Assembly (NCBI RefSeq): GCF_014698505.1
Contig: NZ_JACJTD010000003.1
Location: 1 to 64,000, forward strand
Direction: 5' to 3'
DNA: 64,000 nucleotides
DNA from: Nostoc foliaceum FACHB-393
GTDB taxonomy: Bacteria; Cyanobacteriota; Cyanobacteriia; Cyanobacteriales; Nostocaceae
Position numbers and translations under genes: made by a program. The notes beneath the pieces were generated by a model. It was given only the letters and a program-made list of their open reading frames with translations, had not been told where the DNA came from and ran no database searches. Positions 1 through 8,159 of this stretch are shown here, piece after piece (the stretch's first letter is position 1; the number at the start of each line of letters is the position of its first letter).

Positions 1-66
1 GTTTTCTGGCGCTGGCATGTTTCTATCCCGCTTGTGATCTGGGTTTCCGACTCTTGGATTTCCCAT
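1..66 (-). CDS. Possible N-terminus of an unidentified protein, cut by the window start
   Basis: A minus-strand frame opens with ATG at 66-64 and stays open for 22 codons to the window edge (MGNPRVGNPDHKRDRNMPAP...). A purine-rich AAGGGA lies about seven bases before the ATG and could be a ribosome binding site. The peptide is charged and proline-rich and I do not recognise it. The plus strand is also open over this stretch (26 codons to a TGA at 79-81), so the coding direction is not settled. Too little is visible to assign a function. Confidence 0.3.
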   Translation of the reverse strand, partial: MGNPRVGNPDHKRDRNMPAPEN

Positions 67-212
67 CGTTTTTTCCCTTGATGCACCTGTTGACAAGCTT
101 ACCTTTTTCTTAAGTTGTCACCAATAGCCTCTGGCTGGGAATGCCCACTGTGAGGAGTAACGCAATGAGGTATATTTCTAGGTAGGAGTTTTCCAAGAAA
201 AGAAGAAGTAAT

Positions 213-1070
213 CTACAAACCCATTGAGTATAAAATTATACGGTCGTGCAGCTTATCGGGCAAAATATGCTTCAGGATAGCTCCGATTTTGGCATCTTGT
301 CCAACAAGATAGCGTGTCTTTGGCTGCTTTGCAGTAAGCGCATGGACAACAGCCTGAGCGACAATATCCGCAGAAATTCCCTTAGATGCGATAATCTGCA
401 TTTTCTTGCGGACAATATTCATCGCCTGTCCGTAGAGATTGTGTGCCGTTTGGGGTAAATCGTGCTGTGCTATTTCAGATTGACTTAGGGACTTTTCCCA
501 GATTGGGGTAGCGATCGAACCAGGTTCAATAATTGAAACCGAGATTCCCCAAGGTCGTAACTCCATGCGCATTACATCAGTGAGTGCTTCCAAGGCAAAT
601 TTTGATGCATTGTAAGCGCCCAGGAATGGCGTAGGACTTCTACCAGCAATGGAACCCATATTGACAATTCGACCCCGACTTTGGCGTAATAGACCAAGAA
701 ATGCTTGTGTCACTGCTAATTGTCCAGTGACATTAACCTGCATCTGGTGTTGAAATTCTGCGATCGCTAATAATTCTAAGGGGCCTGGGATAGCAATTCC
801 GGCATTATTCACTAAACCTAAAATTCCAGCCCCGCCGACTGCATTTGTTACCTTATCAACGGCAGATGCGATCGAATCAGCATCAGTAACATCTAAAAAA
901 ATCGGAACGAGCCTTTGTGATCCTTTCTGTTTAAGTGTTTGAGCATCAATATCTTGACGCACGCCCGCAAAAACAGAGAAGCCCAACTGGTCTAAAAGCA
1001 AAGCACATGCTTGACCAATTCCTGTTGATGCTCCTGTAACCACTACTATACGTTGATTCCCTACTACCAT
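213..1070 (-). CDS. Short-chain dehydrogenase/reductase (SDR family)
   Basis: A classical SDR of 285 residues, the usual length, with a Rossmann fold binding NAD(P). The nucleotide-binding TGASTGIG motif is at residues 12-19 and NNAG at 88-91. The catalytic set Ser140, Tyr153 and Lys157 (YNASK) is complete, so the enzyme should be active. No signal peptide or membrane segment is seen, so it is probably cytosolic. The ATG at 1070 follows GGAGAGAG at a good distance. The substrate cannot be read from the sequence; the KxxYLVGxDA stretch near the C-terminus also occurs in SDRs acting on lipids or retinol-like compounds. No clear operon partner lies beside it. Confidence 0.85.
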   Translation of the reverse strand: MVVGNQRIVVVTGASTGIGQACALLLDQLGFSVFAGVRQDIDAQTLKQKGSQRLVPIFLDVTDADSIASAVDKVTNAVGGAGILGLVNNAGIAIPGPLELLAIAEFQHQMQVNVTGQLAVTQAFLGLLRQSRGRIVNMGSIAGRSPTPFLGAYNASKFALEALTDVMRMELRPWGISVSIIEPGSIATPIWEKSLSQSEIAQHDLPQTAHNLYGQAMNIVRKKMQIIASKGISADIVAQAVVHALTAKQPKTRYLVGQDAKIGAILKHILPDKLHDRIILYSMGL

Positions 1071-1124
1071 TAACTCTCTCCGTATTATGATGGAATTACT
1101 GTAATTACGAATTACGAATTAGTA

Positions 1125-1355
1125 TCAATCTCTGCAAGTACCAGCGCGAAGGCAATCTTCGGTTTGGTCATCTCTAGCCGATATTTGCCACGGAAATTTG
1201 TGTGACAGAGTATTTGTTTTGTAAACAATTAGAGCAGTTATTATGGGAAGCTGGTTTTCGACAATTGACACGCCACTACTATAAGTATTGCCTAGTTGAG
1301 CATTGTATAAATAAACAGGCAATGCCATCAGTCCAATGCAAATTGTCCGATTCAT
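1125..1355 (-). CDS. Small hypothetical protein with signal-like N-terminus
   Basis: A 76-residue frame lies on the minus strand upstream of the SDR gene. The ATG follows GAGG by four bases. The first 20 residues (MNRTICIGLMALPVYLYNAQ) are hydrophobic enough for a signal peptide or membrane anchor; the rest is polar with two cysteines near the end (DCLRAGTC), which might form a disulphide after export. I do not recognise a family. Its 3' end lies beside a run of AATTACGAATTA-type repeats often found next to genes here. It could be a chance frame. Confidence 0.4.
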   Translation of the reverse strand: MNRTICIGLMALPVYLYNAQLGNTYSSGVSIVENQLPIITALIVYKTNTLSHKFPWQISARDDQTEDCLRAGTCRD

Positions 1356-1669
1356 AAAACCTCAGCTAAAAATTTCCGATTGCGCTATGTATAGATGCCA
1401 CCTTGATGAACCGGATTTTCAAAACTGAGTATTAGATGTTGATGTTGTGTCAATTTACTCAGCGCTACTAGCCGCAGAGACATGATTTCTAAATTATCGG
1501 TTCCACTCTTTTTTTTAGGTTAAGAATTGCCTACAAGATGGCTTACTACTAATTTATGCAAATGCAACCCGAAAAAACAGGACAAAAAACCCACAGCACC
1601 CAAAAACATATCTTGCTAGCTCCATTCCCCGGATAAAATAGTTAACAAATGTTGCCTACTAGCTGACTC
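1356..1669. other. Intergenic stretch upstream of tatC
   Basis: About 310 bp between the divergent small gene and tatC. It is AT-rich, with no open frame of note and no strong hairpin. It should carry the promoters of both flanking genes, but I cannot point to a convincing -35/-10 pair. Confidence 0.5.
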
Positions 1670-2464
1670 ATGACGCCTTCACAAGACGTAGATACTGTAA
1701 ACGTTCCCAACATCGACCCCGAAGGATATGGCAACTCAGACACCGATCCTCTTGATGAGTTGCCAGGTGAAGTCGAAATGTCCCTTTTCGACCACCTAGA
1801 AGAGTTGCGGCAGCGCATTTTCTATTCGCTGATTGCCGTAGCGGTGGGTATTATTGGTTGTTTCTTTGCCGTTAAGCCGATTGTCCAGCTACTTGAGGTT
1901 CCAGCACAAGGAGTAAAATTTCTCCAACTTGCACCCGGAGAATATTTCTTTGTCTCCCTCAAAGTTGCAGCCTACACTGGCTTTGTACTAACTAGTCCTT
2001 TTATTCTTTACCAAATTATCCAGTTTGTACTTCCAGGACTGACTCGCCGTGAACGCCGTTTACTGGGGCCTGTGGTTTTGGGTTCGAGTGTGCTGTTTGG
2101 GGCGGGGTTGGTATTTGCCTATTTACTCCTTATCCCCGCAGCGTTGAAATTTTTCATTAGCTACGGAGCAGATGTAGTCGAACAACTTTGGTCAATTGAT
2201 AAGTATTTTGAATTTGTGCTGCTACTGTTATTCAGCACTGGTTTAGCATTTCAAATCCCCATCATCCAACTGTTGCTCGGTAATTTAAACATTGTCTCGT
2301 CTGAACAGATGGTTTCTGGTTGGCGTTACGTGATTATGGGAGCAGTGGTTTTAGGAGCCGTCCTTACACCTTCCACTGACCCCTTGACTCAAAGTCTTTT
2401 AGCTGGGGCAGTTTTAGGGCTTTATTTCGGTGGTGTTGGACTAGTGAAGCTCACAGGTAAATGA
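1670..2464 (+). CDS. tatC: Sec-independent (Tat) protein translocase TatC
   Basis: TatC is the multi-spanning receptor of the twin-arginine translocase, which moves folded proteins across thylakoid and plasma membranes. The 264-residue protein has an acidic N-terminal tail of about 35 residues, then the hallmark [14 protein letters not shown] segment and six hydrophobic spans, with the conserved ...[12 protein letters not shown] and [10 protein letters not shown] loops. The length suits cyanobacterial TatC with its extended N-terminus. It lies upstream of petC on the same strand, separated by a CsaA-like gene and one opposite-strand gene. The Rieske protein is a known Tat substrate and the copy here carries a twin arginine, so the neighbourhood makes functional sense. 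Confidence 0.95.
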   Translation: MTPSQDVDTVNVPNIDPEGYGNSDTDPLDELPGEVEMSLFDHLEELRQRIFYSLIAVAVGIIGCFFAVKPIVQLLEVPAQGVKFLQLAPGEYFFVSLKVAAYTGFVLTSPFILYQIIQFVLPGLTRRERRLLGPVVLGSSVLFGAGLVFAYLLLIPAALKFFISYGADVVEQLWSIDKYFEFVLLLLFSTGLAFQIPIIQLLLGNLNIVSSEQMVSGWRYVIMGAVVLGAVLTPSTDPLTQSLLAGAVLGLYFGGVGLVKLTGK

Positions 2465-2513
2465 TCGTCGCATTTCTCCAATTCAAAATTAAAAAATCTC
2501 ATCTTGAAACTAA

Positions 2514-2849
2514 ATGAGACAAGTTAGTTATGATGACTTTGAAAAAGTTGAGATTCATGTTGGCAAAGTCATTAAGGTTGAAGAGTTTCCTAAAGCTAAA
2601 AAACCAGCTTATAAATTGTGGATAGATTTTGGTGATTTGGGCATTAAAAAATCTAGTGCCCAAATTACTAAACTTTATGAGCAAGAGGAATTAATCAACA
2701 GATTAATATTAGCTGTTACTAACTTTCCACCCCGTCAAATATCCGATTTTATCTCGGAAGTTTTAGTATTAGGAGTAGTTTTAGACGGTGGAGAAGTTGT
2801 ATTAATTCAGCCAGATAGAGATGTAGCGGTGGGCAAAAGAATTCTATAG
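2514..2849 (+). CDS. CsaA-like tRNA-binding-domain protein
   Basis: A 111-residue protein consisting of one OB-fold tRNA-binding domain of the type found in CsaA and at the C-terminus of some aminoacyl-tRNA synthetases. The family pattern is visible: DFEKVEIHVGKVIKVEEFPKAKKPAYKL near the start, then SSAQIT and the late VLVLGVVLDGGEVVLIQPDRDVAVGKRI. CsaA has been described as a secretion-related chaperone in Bacillus; whether that holds in cyanobacteria is unknown. It begins 49 bp after tatC on the same strand, so co-transcription is possible. The call of the fold is firm and the role is open. Confidence 0.85.
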   Translation: MRQVSYDDFEKVEIHVGKVIKVEEFPKAKKPAYKLWIDFGDLGIKKSSAQITKLYEQEELINRLILAVTNFPPRQISDFISEVLVLGVVLDGGEVVLIQPDRDVAVGKRIL

Positions 2850-2920
2850 CATGTTATGGTACTTTTGGAGAAAAAATCTGTAATTACTGAAAAATTTATT
2901 CATTTTAATGTCATAGCGGG

Positions 2921-3241
2921 TCATAAGATCCATTCCGAAGAGCGTTCACCCAAATCTAAAGGAATGCTAACAGCTTTGCCGAGCCGGGGGCGATCGCGTG
3001 TTTGGGCAATAAAAGTTTGTACTTGTGTTGACCCACCCAAGGCATGAAGATAATTAGCAATGCTATCAAGATGCTCCTGGTACTCCGCCTCGCTCAAGGG
3101 AAAAGAAGCTTGCTCCAAGTATTTCCACATTACTTGCAAAAATATCTTTCCCTGTGCCCGCCGGAACTGGACATCGTAAGAGTATCCCCACTTATCAAGC
3201 AACATCTGACGTAATTCCTGTCCTGTCATAGCTTTTCTCAA
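2921..3241 (-). CDS. DUF3067 family protein
   Basis: A conserved cyanobacterial and plastid-lineage protein of unknown function, here 106 residues from the ATG at 3241. Homologues as I recall them begin MTGQEL, which matches the fifth codon, so the real start may be the ATG at 3229-3227, giving 102 residues. The body (LLDKWGYSYDVQ, FLQVMWKYLEQ, YLHALG) fits the family. No signal peptide or membrane span is present. It lies opposite to its neighbours between the CsaA-like gene and petC. The family has no assigned biochemical activity that I know of. Confidence 0.75.
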   Translation of the reverse strand: MRKAMTGQELRQMLLDKWGYSYDVQFRRAQGKIFLQVMWKYLEQASFPLSEAEYQEHLDSIANYLHALGGSTQVQTFIAQTRDRPRLGKAVSIPLDLGERSSEWIL

Positions 3242-3458
3242 TCAGATTTTACATTTAGTTATGATGTTAAGTTCCGTGACTCCAGTATGATAAGGATATA
3301 AAGAAATGTAATGCTAACAGAAAAGATGCTAAACATATCTTGAAACAAAGAAGTATGGCATCGTTGTGAGCGCTAGCATTTCGACTTAGACAAGAGTTCC
3401 TCAAGTACAAGTACTTTTGTCAAAATGCTTAACAAAATACACAAAGAGCGCGTAGATT

Positions 3459-3998
3459 ATGGCTCAATTTTCTGAATCAGCAGACGTGCCCGATATGGGG
3501 CGTCGTCAGTTCATGAATCTGCTCACTTTTGGGACTGTCACTGGAGTGGCTCTGGGTGCATTGTATCCCGTTGTCAAGTACTTTATTCCACCCGCAGCTG
3601 GTGGTGCTGGTGGCGGTACAACGGCAAAAGACGAGCTAGGTAACGATGTTAGCGTCGCTAAATTTCTAGAAAACCGGAATGCAGGCGATCGCAACCTAGT
3701 CCAAGGACTAAAGGGAGATCCCACGTATATTGTGGTAGATAGCAAAGAAGCGATCAAAGATTATGGCATTAATGCCATCTGCACCCACTTAGGTTGTGTC
3801 GTCCCCTGGAACGTTGCTGAGAACAAATTTAAATGTCCTTGTCATGGTTCCCAGTATGACGAAACTGGTAAGGTTGTTCGCGGCCCAGCACCTCTGTCTT
3901 TGGCTTTGGCTCATACCAAAGTAAACGACGACAAAATTGTTTTGACCCCTTGGACTGAAACCGACTTCCGCACCGGTGATGCACCTTGGTGGAGTTAA
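3459..3998 (+). CDS. petC: Cytochrome b6-f complex Rieske iron-sulfur protein
   Basis: The Rieske 2Fe-2S subunit transfers electrons from plastoquinol to cytochrome f in the thylakoid b6-f complex. The 179-residue protein has the canonical length. An N-terminal twin arginine (GRRQFMN) precedes a single membrane anchor (about residues 20-42), followed by a glycine-rich hinge ([10 protein letters not shown]). The two cluster-binding boxes CTHLGC and CPCHGS are intact, including the paired disulphide cysteines. petA follows about 110 bp downstream, the standard cyanobacterial petCA pair, and tatC, needed for its insertion, lies upstream. Confidence 0.98.
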   Translation: MAQFSESADVPDMGRRQFMNLLTFGTVTGVALGALYPVVKYFIPPAAGGAGGGTTAKDELGNDVSVAKFLENRNAGDRNLVQGLKGDPTYIVVDSKEAIKDYGINAICTHLGCVVPWNVAENKFKCPCHGSQYDETGKVVRGPAPLSLALAHTKVNDDKIVLTPWTETDFRTGDAPWWS

Positions 3999-4043
3999 TA
4001 ATTTTGTCCTTAGTCTTTAGTCATTCGTCCTTTGTTCAGGGCT

Positions 4044-4085
4044 TAATGACTAATGACTAATGACCAATGACCAATGACTAATGAC
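4044..4085. repeat. Heptanucleotide tandem repeat between petC and petA
   Basis: Six 7-bp units in a row: TAATGAC three times, CAATGAC twice, TAATGAC once. This kind of short tandemly repeated repetitive sequence is typical of heterocystous cyanobacteria. It sits within the petC-petA spacer and ends 26 bp before the petA ATG, so it is probably transcribed. Confidence 0.9.
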
Positions 4086-4111
4086 TAATTCAATCGTTGC
4101 CCTTATTAGAG

Positions 4112-5113
4112 ATGAGAAATGTTTTCATAACAGCGAGGTTAACTCGCAGTGCTAGAGCGATTGTAAAAACATTGCTCATAGCGATCGCTACCGTGACATT
4201 TTACTTTACCAGCGATCTAGCCCTTCCCCAATCTGCTGCCGCCTATCCATTTTGGGCACAGCAAACCTATCCCGAAACCCCCCGCGAACCAACCGGGCGG
4301 ATTGTTTGTGCCAACTGTCACCTAGCGGCCAAGCCTACAGAAGTGGAAGTTCCCCAATCGGTACTACCTGACACTGTATTCAAAGCTGTGGTGAAAATCC
4401 CCTACGATATCAGCGCCCAGCAAGTTGGTGCCGATGGTTCTAAGGTTGGCTTGAACGTCGGCGCTGTGCTGATGTTACCTGAAGGCTTTAAGATTGCTCC
4501 TGAAGACCGGATTTCTGAAGAACTTAAAGAAGAAGTTGGCGACACTCCCTTCCAACCCTACAGCGAAGACAAAGAAAACGTCGTCATCGTCGGCCCCTTA
4601 CCAGGTGAACAGTATCAGGAAATCGTCTTCCCAGTTCTTTCTCCTAACCCCGCAACCGACAAAAACATCCACTTCGGTAAATATTCAGTTCACGTAGGTG
4701 GTAATCGGGGACGCGGACAAGTTTACCCCACTGGCGAAAAGAGCAACAACGCTGTTTACAATGCTTCCGCTACTGGCACAATTACCAAGATTGCCAAAGA
4801 AGAAGATGGTGACGGTAATGTGAAATATCTAGTCAACATCCAACCTGAATCTGGTGATGTTGTCGTTGATACGATTCCTTTAGGGCCAGAATTGGTTGTT
4901 TCCGAAGGGCAAGCAGTTAAGACTGGTGATGCTTTAACCAGCAACCCGAATGTCGGTGGATTCGGTCAAACAGATGCAGAAATCGTACTGCAAGACGCTT
5001 CTAGAGTCAAATGGATGATTGCGTTCATCGCTCTTGTGATGTTGGCTCAAGTTATGCTGGTGCTGAAGAAGAAGCAGGTTGAAAAAGTCCAAGCTGCTGA
5101 GATGAATTTCTAA
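4112..5113 (+). CDS. petA: Apocytochrome f
   Basis: Cytochrome f carries a c-type haem on the lumenal side of the b6-f complex and passes electrons to plastocyanin or cytochrome c6. I take the ATG at 4112 ([12 protein letters not shown]) over the upstream TTG at 4097 because it matches the usual start of the family. The signal peptide ends ...SAAA before Tyr45; this tyrosine is the N-terminal haem ligand of the mature protein. CANCH binds the haem covalently. A C-terminal membrane anchor ([18 protein letters not shown]) is followed by a lysine-rich stromal tail. A strong terminator follows. Confidence 0.97.
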   Translation: MRNVFITARLTRSARAIVKTLLIAIATVTFYFTSDLALPQSAAAYPFWAQQTYPETPREPTGRIVCANCHLAAKPTEVEVPQSVLPDTVFKAVVKIPYDISAQQVGADGSKVGLNVGAVLMLPEGFKIAPEDRISEELKEEVGDTPFQPYSEDKENVVIVGPLPGEQYQEIVFPVLSPNPATDKNIHFGKYSVHVGGNRGRGQVYPTGEKSNNAVYNASATGTITKIAKEEDGDGNVKYLVNIQPESGDVVVDTIPLGPELVVSEGQAVKTGDALTSNPNVGGFGQTDAEIVLQDASRVKWMIAFIALVMLAQVMLVLKKKQVEKVQAAEMNF

Positions 5114-5135
5114 ATTCTCTGCTAAATCATTACTT

Positions 5136-5164
5136 AAGAGACAGGCAACAAGCCTGTCTTTTTT
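5136..5164 (+). terminator. Intrinsic terminator of petCA
   Basis: AGACAGGC at 5139-5146 pairs with GCCTGTCT at 5152-5159 around a five-base loop, followed directly by a run of six T. It lies 22 bp after the petA stop codon. Confidence 0.9.
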
Positions 5165-5289
5165 AACTTTATAAGAAAGAATTCAGGAGGCAGAATTGGG
5201 CATGAATAAAAGGCGTTTTTGCACCCTCAATAAATGCCGTTTTCACTTCAGTGCGTGCAATCCAGTCTGAACCTCACCTCATATTTGAT

Positions 5290-5476
5290 CTGAATTTTCA
5301 CATCATGTGGAAAAGCCCACGAAAACCTAACCCCCTTCCCTTCCCTCTCCTACAAGGAGAGGGAAGGGGAAAATTCAAAGTCTCTCTCCTTTTAGGAGAG
5401 AGAAATAGAAGTGAGGTTTTCCAGATACTCTGAAAAGTCAAGTATTTAAATCTCATGCAAACAAGAACCGCTATAT
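5290..5476. repeat. Interspersed repeat region with two perfect hairpins
   Basis: Arms 5338-5351 and 5355-5368 (14 bp, CCCTTCCCTCTCCT type, three-base loop) and arms 5381-5390 and 5394-5403 (10 bp, TTT loop) are perfect. The region ends with AAGAACCGCTATA, a phrase that recurs near 11155. It resembles the dispersed 'aggagaggg' repeats near 11100 and 26000. A 60-codon frame across it is a by-product of the repeat. Confidence 0.75.
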
Positions 5477-5518
5477 TTAGTAGTCTGGATTCTGAATTAG
5501 CTTGAGTAAAATTATCTG

Positions 5519-7162
5519 ATGAGAATCTTTATGCTTTATTCTCCCCGTTTGCGACTGCCATCAAAATATTTCTATATTATCATTGCAGTACTAACTTTTG
5601 TTTTACTTCTCTGGTTAACTCCTGTCTTTGCTCAAACATTAACTAAAGCTCCGGTTATTTTGGATGGGCAAAAGCTTTTTCAAATCAGCAATTCTGGTCA
5701 GTATAGCGCTCAAGATCGGGCAAATTTAATCAATTTACAACTAAAAAATGTGATTCAAACTTCTGAATCTATTCAAGTTAAAATTGAAAAGCGCAACCAG
5801 CTACCTACTATTTTGCTGAATGACCGCTATCTGTTAACTGTTACAGAACAAGATTCTGTTCCAGGTAGCACAGTTGATGAGCAGGCAACGATGTGGGCGC
5901 AGCAACTTGAAGAGGAGTTACAGCAAGCCCACTTAGAACGAACTAGAACGTATCTCCAACAAACAACTTTTGTCGCAGTAGCAATTTTATTCATAACTGC
6001 CGGATTTAGTTGGCTATTGGGATGGATTAAGCATCACTTTTTCCGAGTAGCATCACAACGCTTAACTACTACCAACGCCATACCTAATTCTGAACCACTT
6101 AAAGTATTAGAATTATTTTTAAAATTAGTCTTAGCAAGTATACGTCTCGGACTTTGGGTAAGTGCTGTTCTTTATATCACTAATCTCTTTCCTTTCACTC
6201 GTCAATGGAGCTACCAAATTTCAAATATTCTGATTACTAGTTTCACCTCACCTCTTCTGACATTAGGTAAAAATCCTTATTCTATTACTGAACTAATAAT
6301 TTTGATTGGTTTGTTGTTCGGCTTAGTTATCTTTGCTGGAACTCTAACCAATTTTTTACGTTCTCGCATTCTATATTTTACTAGAATAAATCGTGGCGCT
6401 CAAGAAGCGATTGTAATACTTTTCAAATATGGTGTAATTTTTATTGGCACATTGGTACTGCTACAAATCTGGGGGCTTGACATTAGCTCTTTGACAATTT
6501 TAGCAAGTGCTTTAAGCGTTGGAATTGGCTTTGGCTTACAGGATATTGCTAAGAATTTTGGCAGTGGTTTAGTATTAGTATTTGAGCGTCCGATTCAGGT
6601 TGGAGATTTTGTGGAAGTTGGGGAATATACAGGTATTGTCGAGCGAATGGGCGCAAGAAGTACCGAGATTCGTACTCTTGACCACGTTTCAATCATTGTA
6701 CCCAACTCTCGTTTTTTGGAAAAAGAAGTAATCAACTGGAGCCACCGCAACCCGATTTCTCGCCTTCATCTCCCCGTGGGCGTTGCTTATAGTTCAGATC
6801 CGAACGCGGTGCAAGCTGCTCTTTTAGAGGTAGCGTCTAAGCATCCCAATGTATTGCAGGTTCCTTCTCCTTTAGTGCTGTTCAAAGAGTTTGGTAACAA
6901 CACCTTAAATTTTGAGTTATTGGTATGGACTGCGGAACCTAATAAACAATTCTTGCTCAAGAGTGATTTATACTACAAAATTTACGAAGTATTACAACAA
7001 AGACAAATTGAAATTCCTTTTGCTCAGTTAGATTTACATATGCGTTCTGGCACCTTGGAATTTACACCAGAAATGCAGTTAGCTTTAATACAAATGATGA
7101 AACGATTGTCAAACAATGAACAACGCATAGATCCAATCAATCAAAGTAAAAATCAAACGTAA
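5519..7162 (+). CDS. MscS-family mechanosensitive ion channel
   Basis: A 547-residue membrane protein. It has a hydrophobic signal-like N-terminus (about 17-38), a periplasmic-type region with a coiled-coil stretch (EEELQQAHLERTRTYLQQ), several membrane spans between about 150 and 330, and the MscS pore and beta domain (LTILASALSVGIGFGLQDIAKNFGSGLVLVFERPIQVGDFVE), followed by the mixed C-terminal domain. The pore-lining glycine/alanine pattern and the FERPIQVGDFV sequence are typical. It is longer than E. coli MscS, as in many cyanobacterial homologues. The expected role is release of osmolytes on hypo-osmotic shock. It stands alone between repeat-rich spacers. Confidence 0.92.
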   Translation: MRIFMLYSPRLRLPSKYFYIIIAVLTFVLLLWLTPVFAQTLTKAPVILDGQKLFQISNSGQYSAQDRANLINLQLKNVIQTSESIQVKIEKRNQLPTILLNDRYLLTVTEQDSVPGSTVDEQATMWAQQLEEELQQAHLERTRTYLQQTTFVAVAILFITAGFSWLLGWIKHHFFRVASQRLTTTNAIPNSEPLKVLELFLKLVLASIRLGLWVSAVLYITNLFPFTRQWSYQISNILITSFTSPLLTLGKNPYSITELIILIGLLFGLVIFAGTLTNFLRSRILYFTRINRGAQEAIVILFKYGVIFIGTLVLLQIWGLDISSLTILASALSVGIGFGLQDIAKNFGSGLVLVFERPIQVGDFVEVGEYTGIVERMGARSTEIRTLDHVSIIVPNSRFLEKEVINWSHRNPISRLHLPVGVAYSSDPNAVQAALLEVASKHPNVLQVPSPLVLFKEFGNNTLNFELLVWTAEPNKQFLLKSDLYYKIYEVLQQRQIEIPFAQLDLHMRSGTLEFTPEMQLALIQMMKRLSNNEQRIDPINQSKNQT

Positions 7163-7403
7163 ATTCAGAATTGCCTCGGAATCTATTTGGGAAACTACTA
7201 TTTTTTGACGATGGCTACGCCCCGCACCCGCAGTACCCTTCCCTATGGCGAACCGGAAGCAAGCTACTAGATTTGCACTTTTCTGCATAGGTCTAAAATT
7301 CATCTCCAATTAAAATAGGCAGATACTTCAACTGATAAGCCTCAAAACAAACACCGTAGAGTTAGGGATTTTTCAGTAAAGCTTAAACAAACTTATAATT
7401 TAG

Positions 7404-8132
7404 ATGAATTTAGGTGAAAATATGGTAAGGATAAGTTTGAAAGAACATCAAGTTTATGGGTATTTACCAGTGGAAAAAAAGCTGGGTATTCTTGTTGTCG
7501 ATGACCATCAATTAATTTTGACTGGTACCCTCGATGTCTTAAATCGTGAGTATCCCGAAGCTTCTATCATTAAAGCTCAGACGGGAAAAGATACACTTTC
7601 TCACGTTCAATGTTACCAGTTTGACCTGATTATGATGGATTTATCAATTCCCGATCGCCAAGGGGAGACAGCAGAAATTGATACCGGAATTAAGCTGTTA
7701 CAAACTTTGCTCAAAGAATATCCCCATCAGAATTTCATGGTGCAAACTAGTTATGTCAAGGCCTTGATCCGAATCAAACACGAGATTGATAATCATCAAG
7801 GTGGGTTTGCGATCGCAGATAAAGGATTACCCGAAAATGAAATGCTGATGCGGGTTAATTTGGCCCTTCAGGGTGCAACTCACACCAAAGATATTAAAAC
7901 GGGAATCGAACTCAAACCCGAATGGTTGGATGTGTTGCGGTTAGCTTTTGAAGAGAGTTTGACAGATAAAGCGATCGCTGAAAGAATGTATAAATCAGAA
8001 CGTGCAGTACGCACTTACTGGACGAAGATTCAGGATGTTTTGGGGGTGTATCCTGAAGACTGTAGGCAAAGTGGTAAGAATATGCGAATCCTCACCGAAA
8101 TTCGTTCCCGTGAAGAAGGCTTAATTGATTAA
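7404..8132 (+). CDS. NarL/LuxR-type response regulator
   Basis: A 242-residue two-domain regulator. The receiver domain has the acidic pair at 33-34 (VVDDHQ) and the phospho-acceptor Asp79 (IMMDLSIPD). The C-terminal part (about 175-225: LRLAFEESLTDKAIAERMYKSERAVRTYWTKIQ) reads as a LuxR-type helix-turn-helix that departs from the most common consensus. It begins after a 20-residue extension; the Met at codon 7 is an alternative start. The histidine kinase gene starts 27 bp after its stop, so the two form an operon and a cognate pair. The nearby secretion genes are plausible targets, but this is inference. Confidence 0.88.
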   Translation: MNLGENMVRISLKEHQVYGYLPVEKKLGILVVDDHQLILTGTLDVLNREYPEASIIKAQTGKDTLSHVQCYQFDLIMMDLSIPDRQGETAEIDTGIKLLQTLLKEYPHQNFMVQTSYVKALIRIKHEIDNHQGGFAIADKGLPENEMLMRVNLALQGATHTKDIKTGIELKPEWLDVLRLAFEESLTDKAIAERMYKSERAVRTYWTKIQDVLGVYPEDCRQSGKNMRILTEIRSREEGLID

Positions 8133-8159
8133 TCCGCAAAAAATTAATCGGGAAGCTAG

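Noticed and set aside
5251..5433. 60-codon plus-strand frame
   Set aside because: It lies across dispersed hairpin repeats and has no family features or binding site; the repeat explains the frame.
7109..7309. 66-codon minus-strand frame after the MscS gene
   Set aside because: It overlaps the end of the MscS gene and a palindromic repeat; no binding site or recognisable features.
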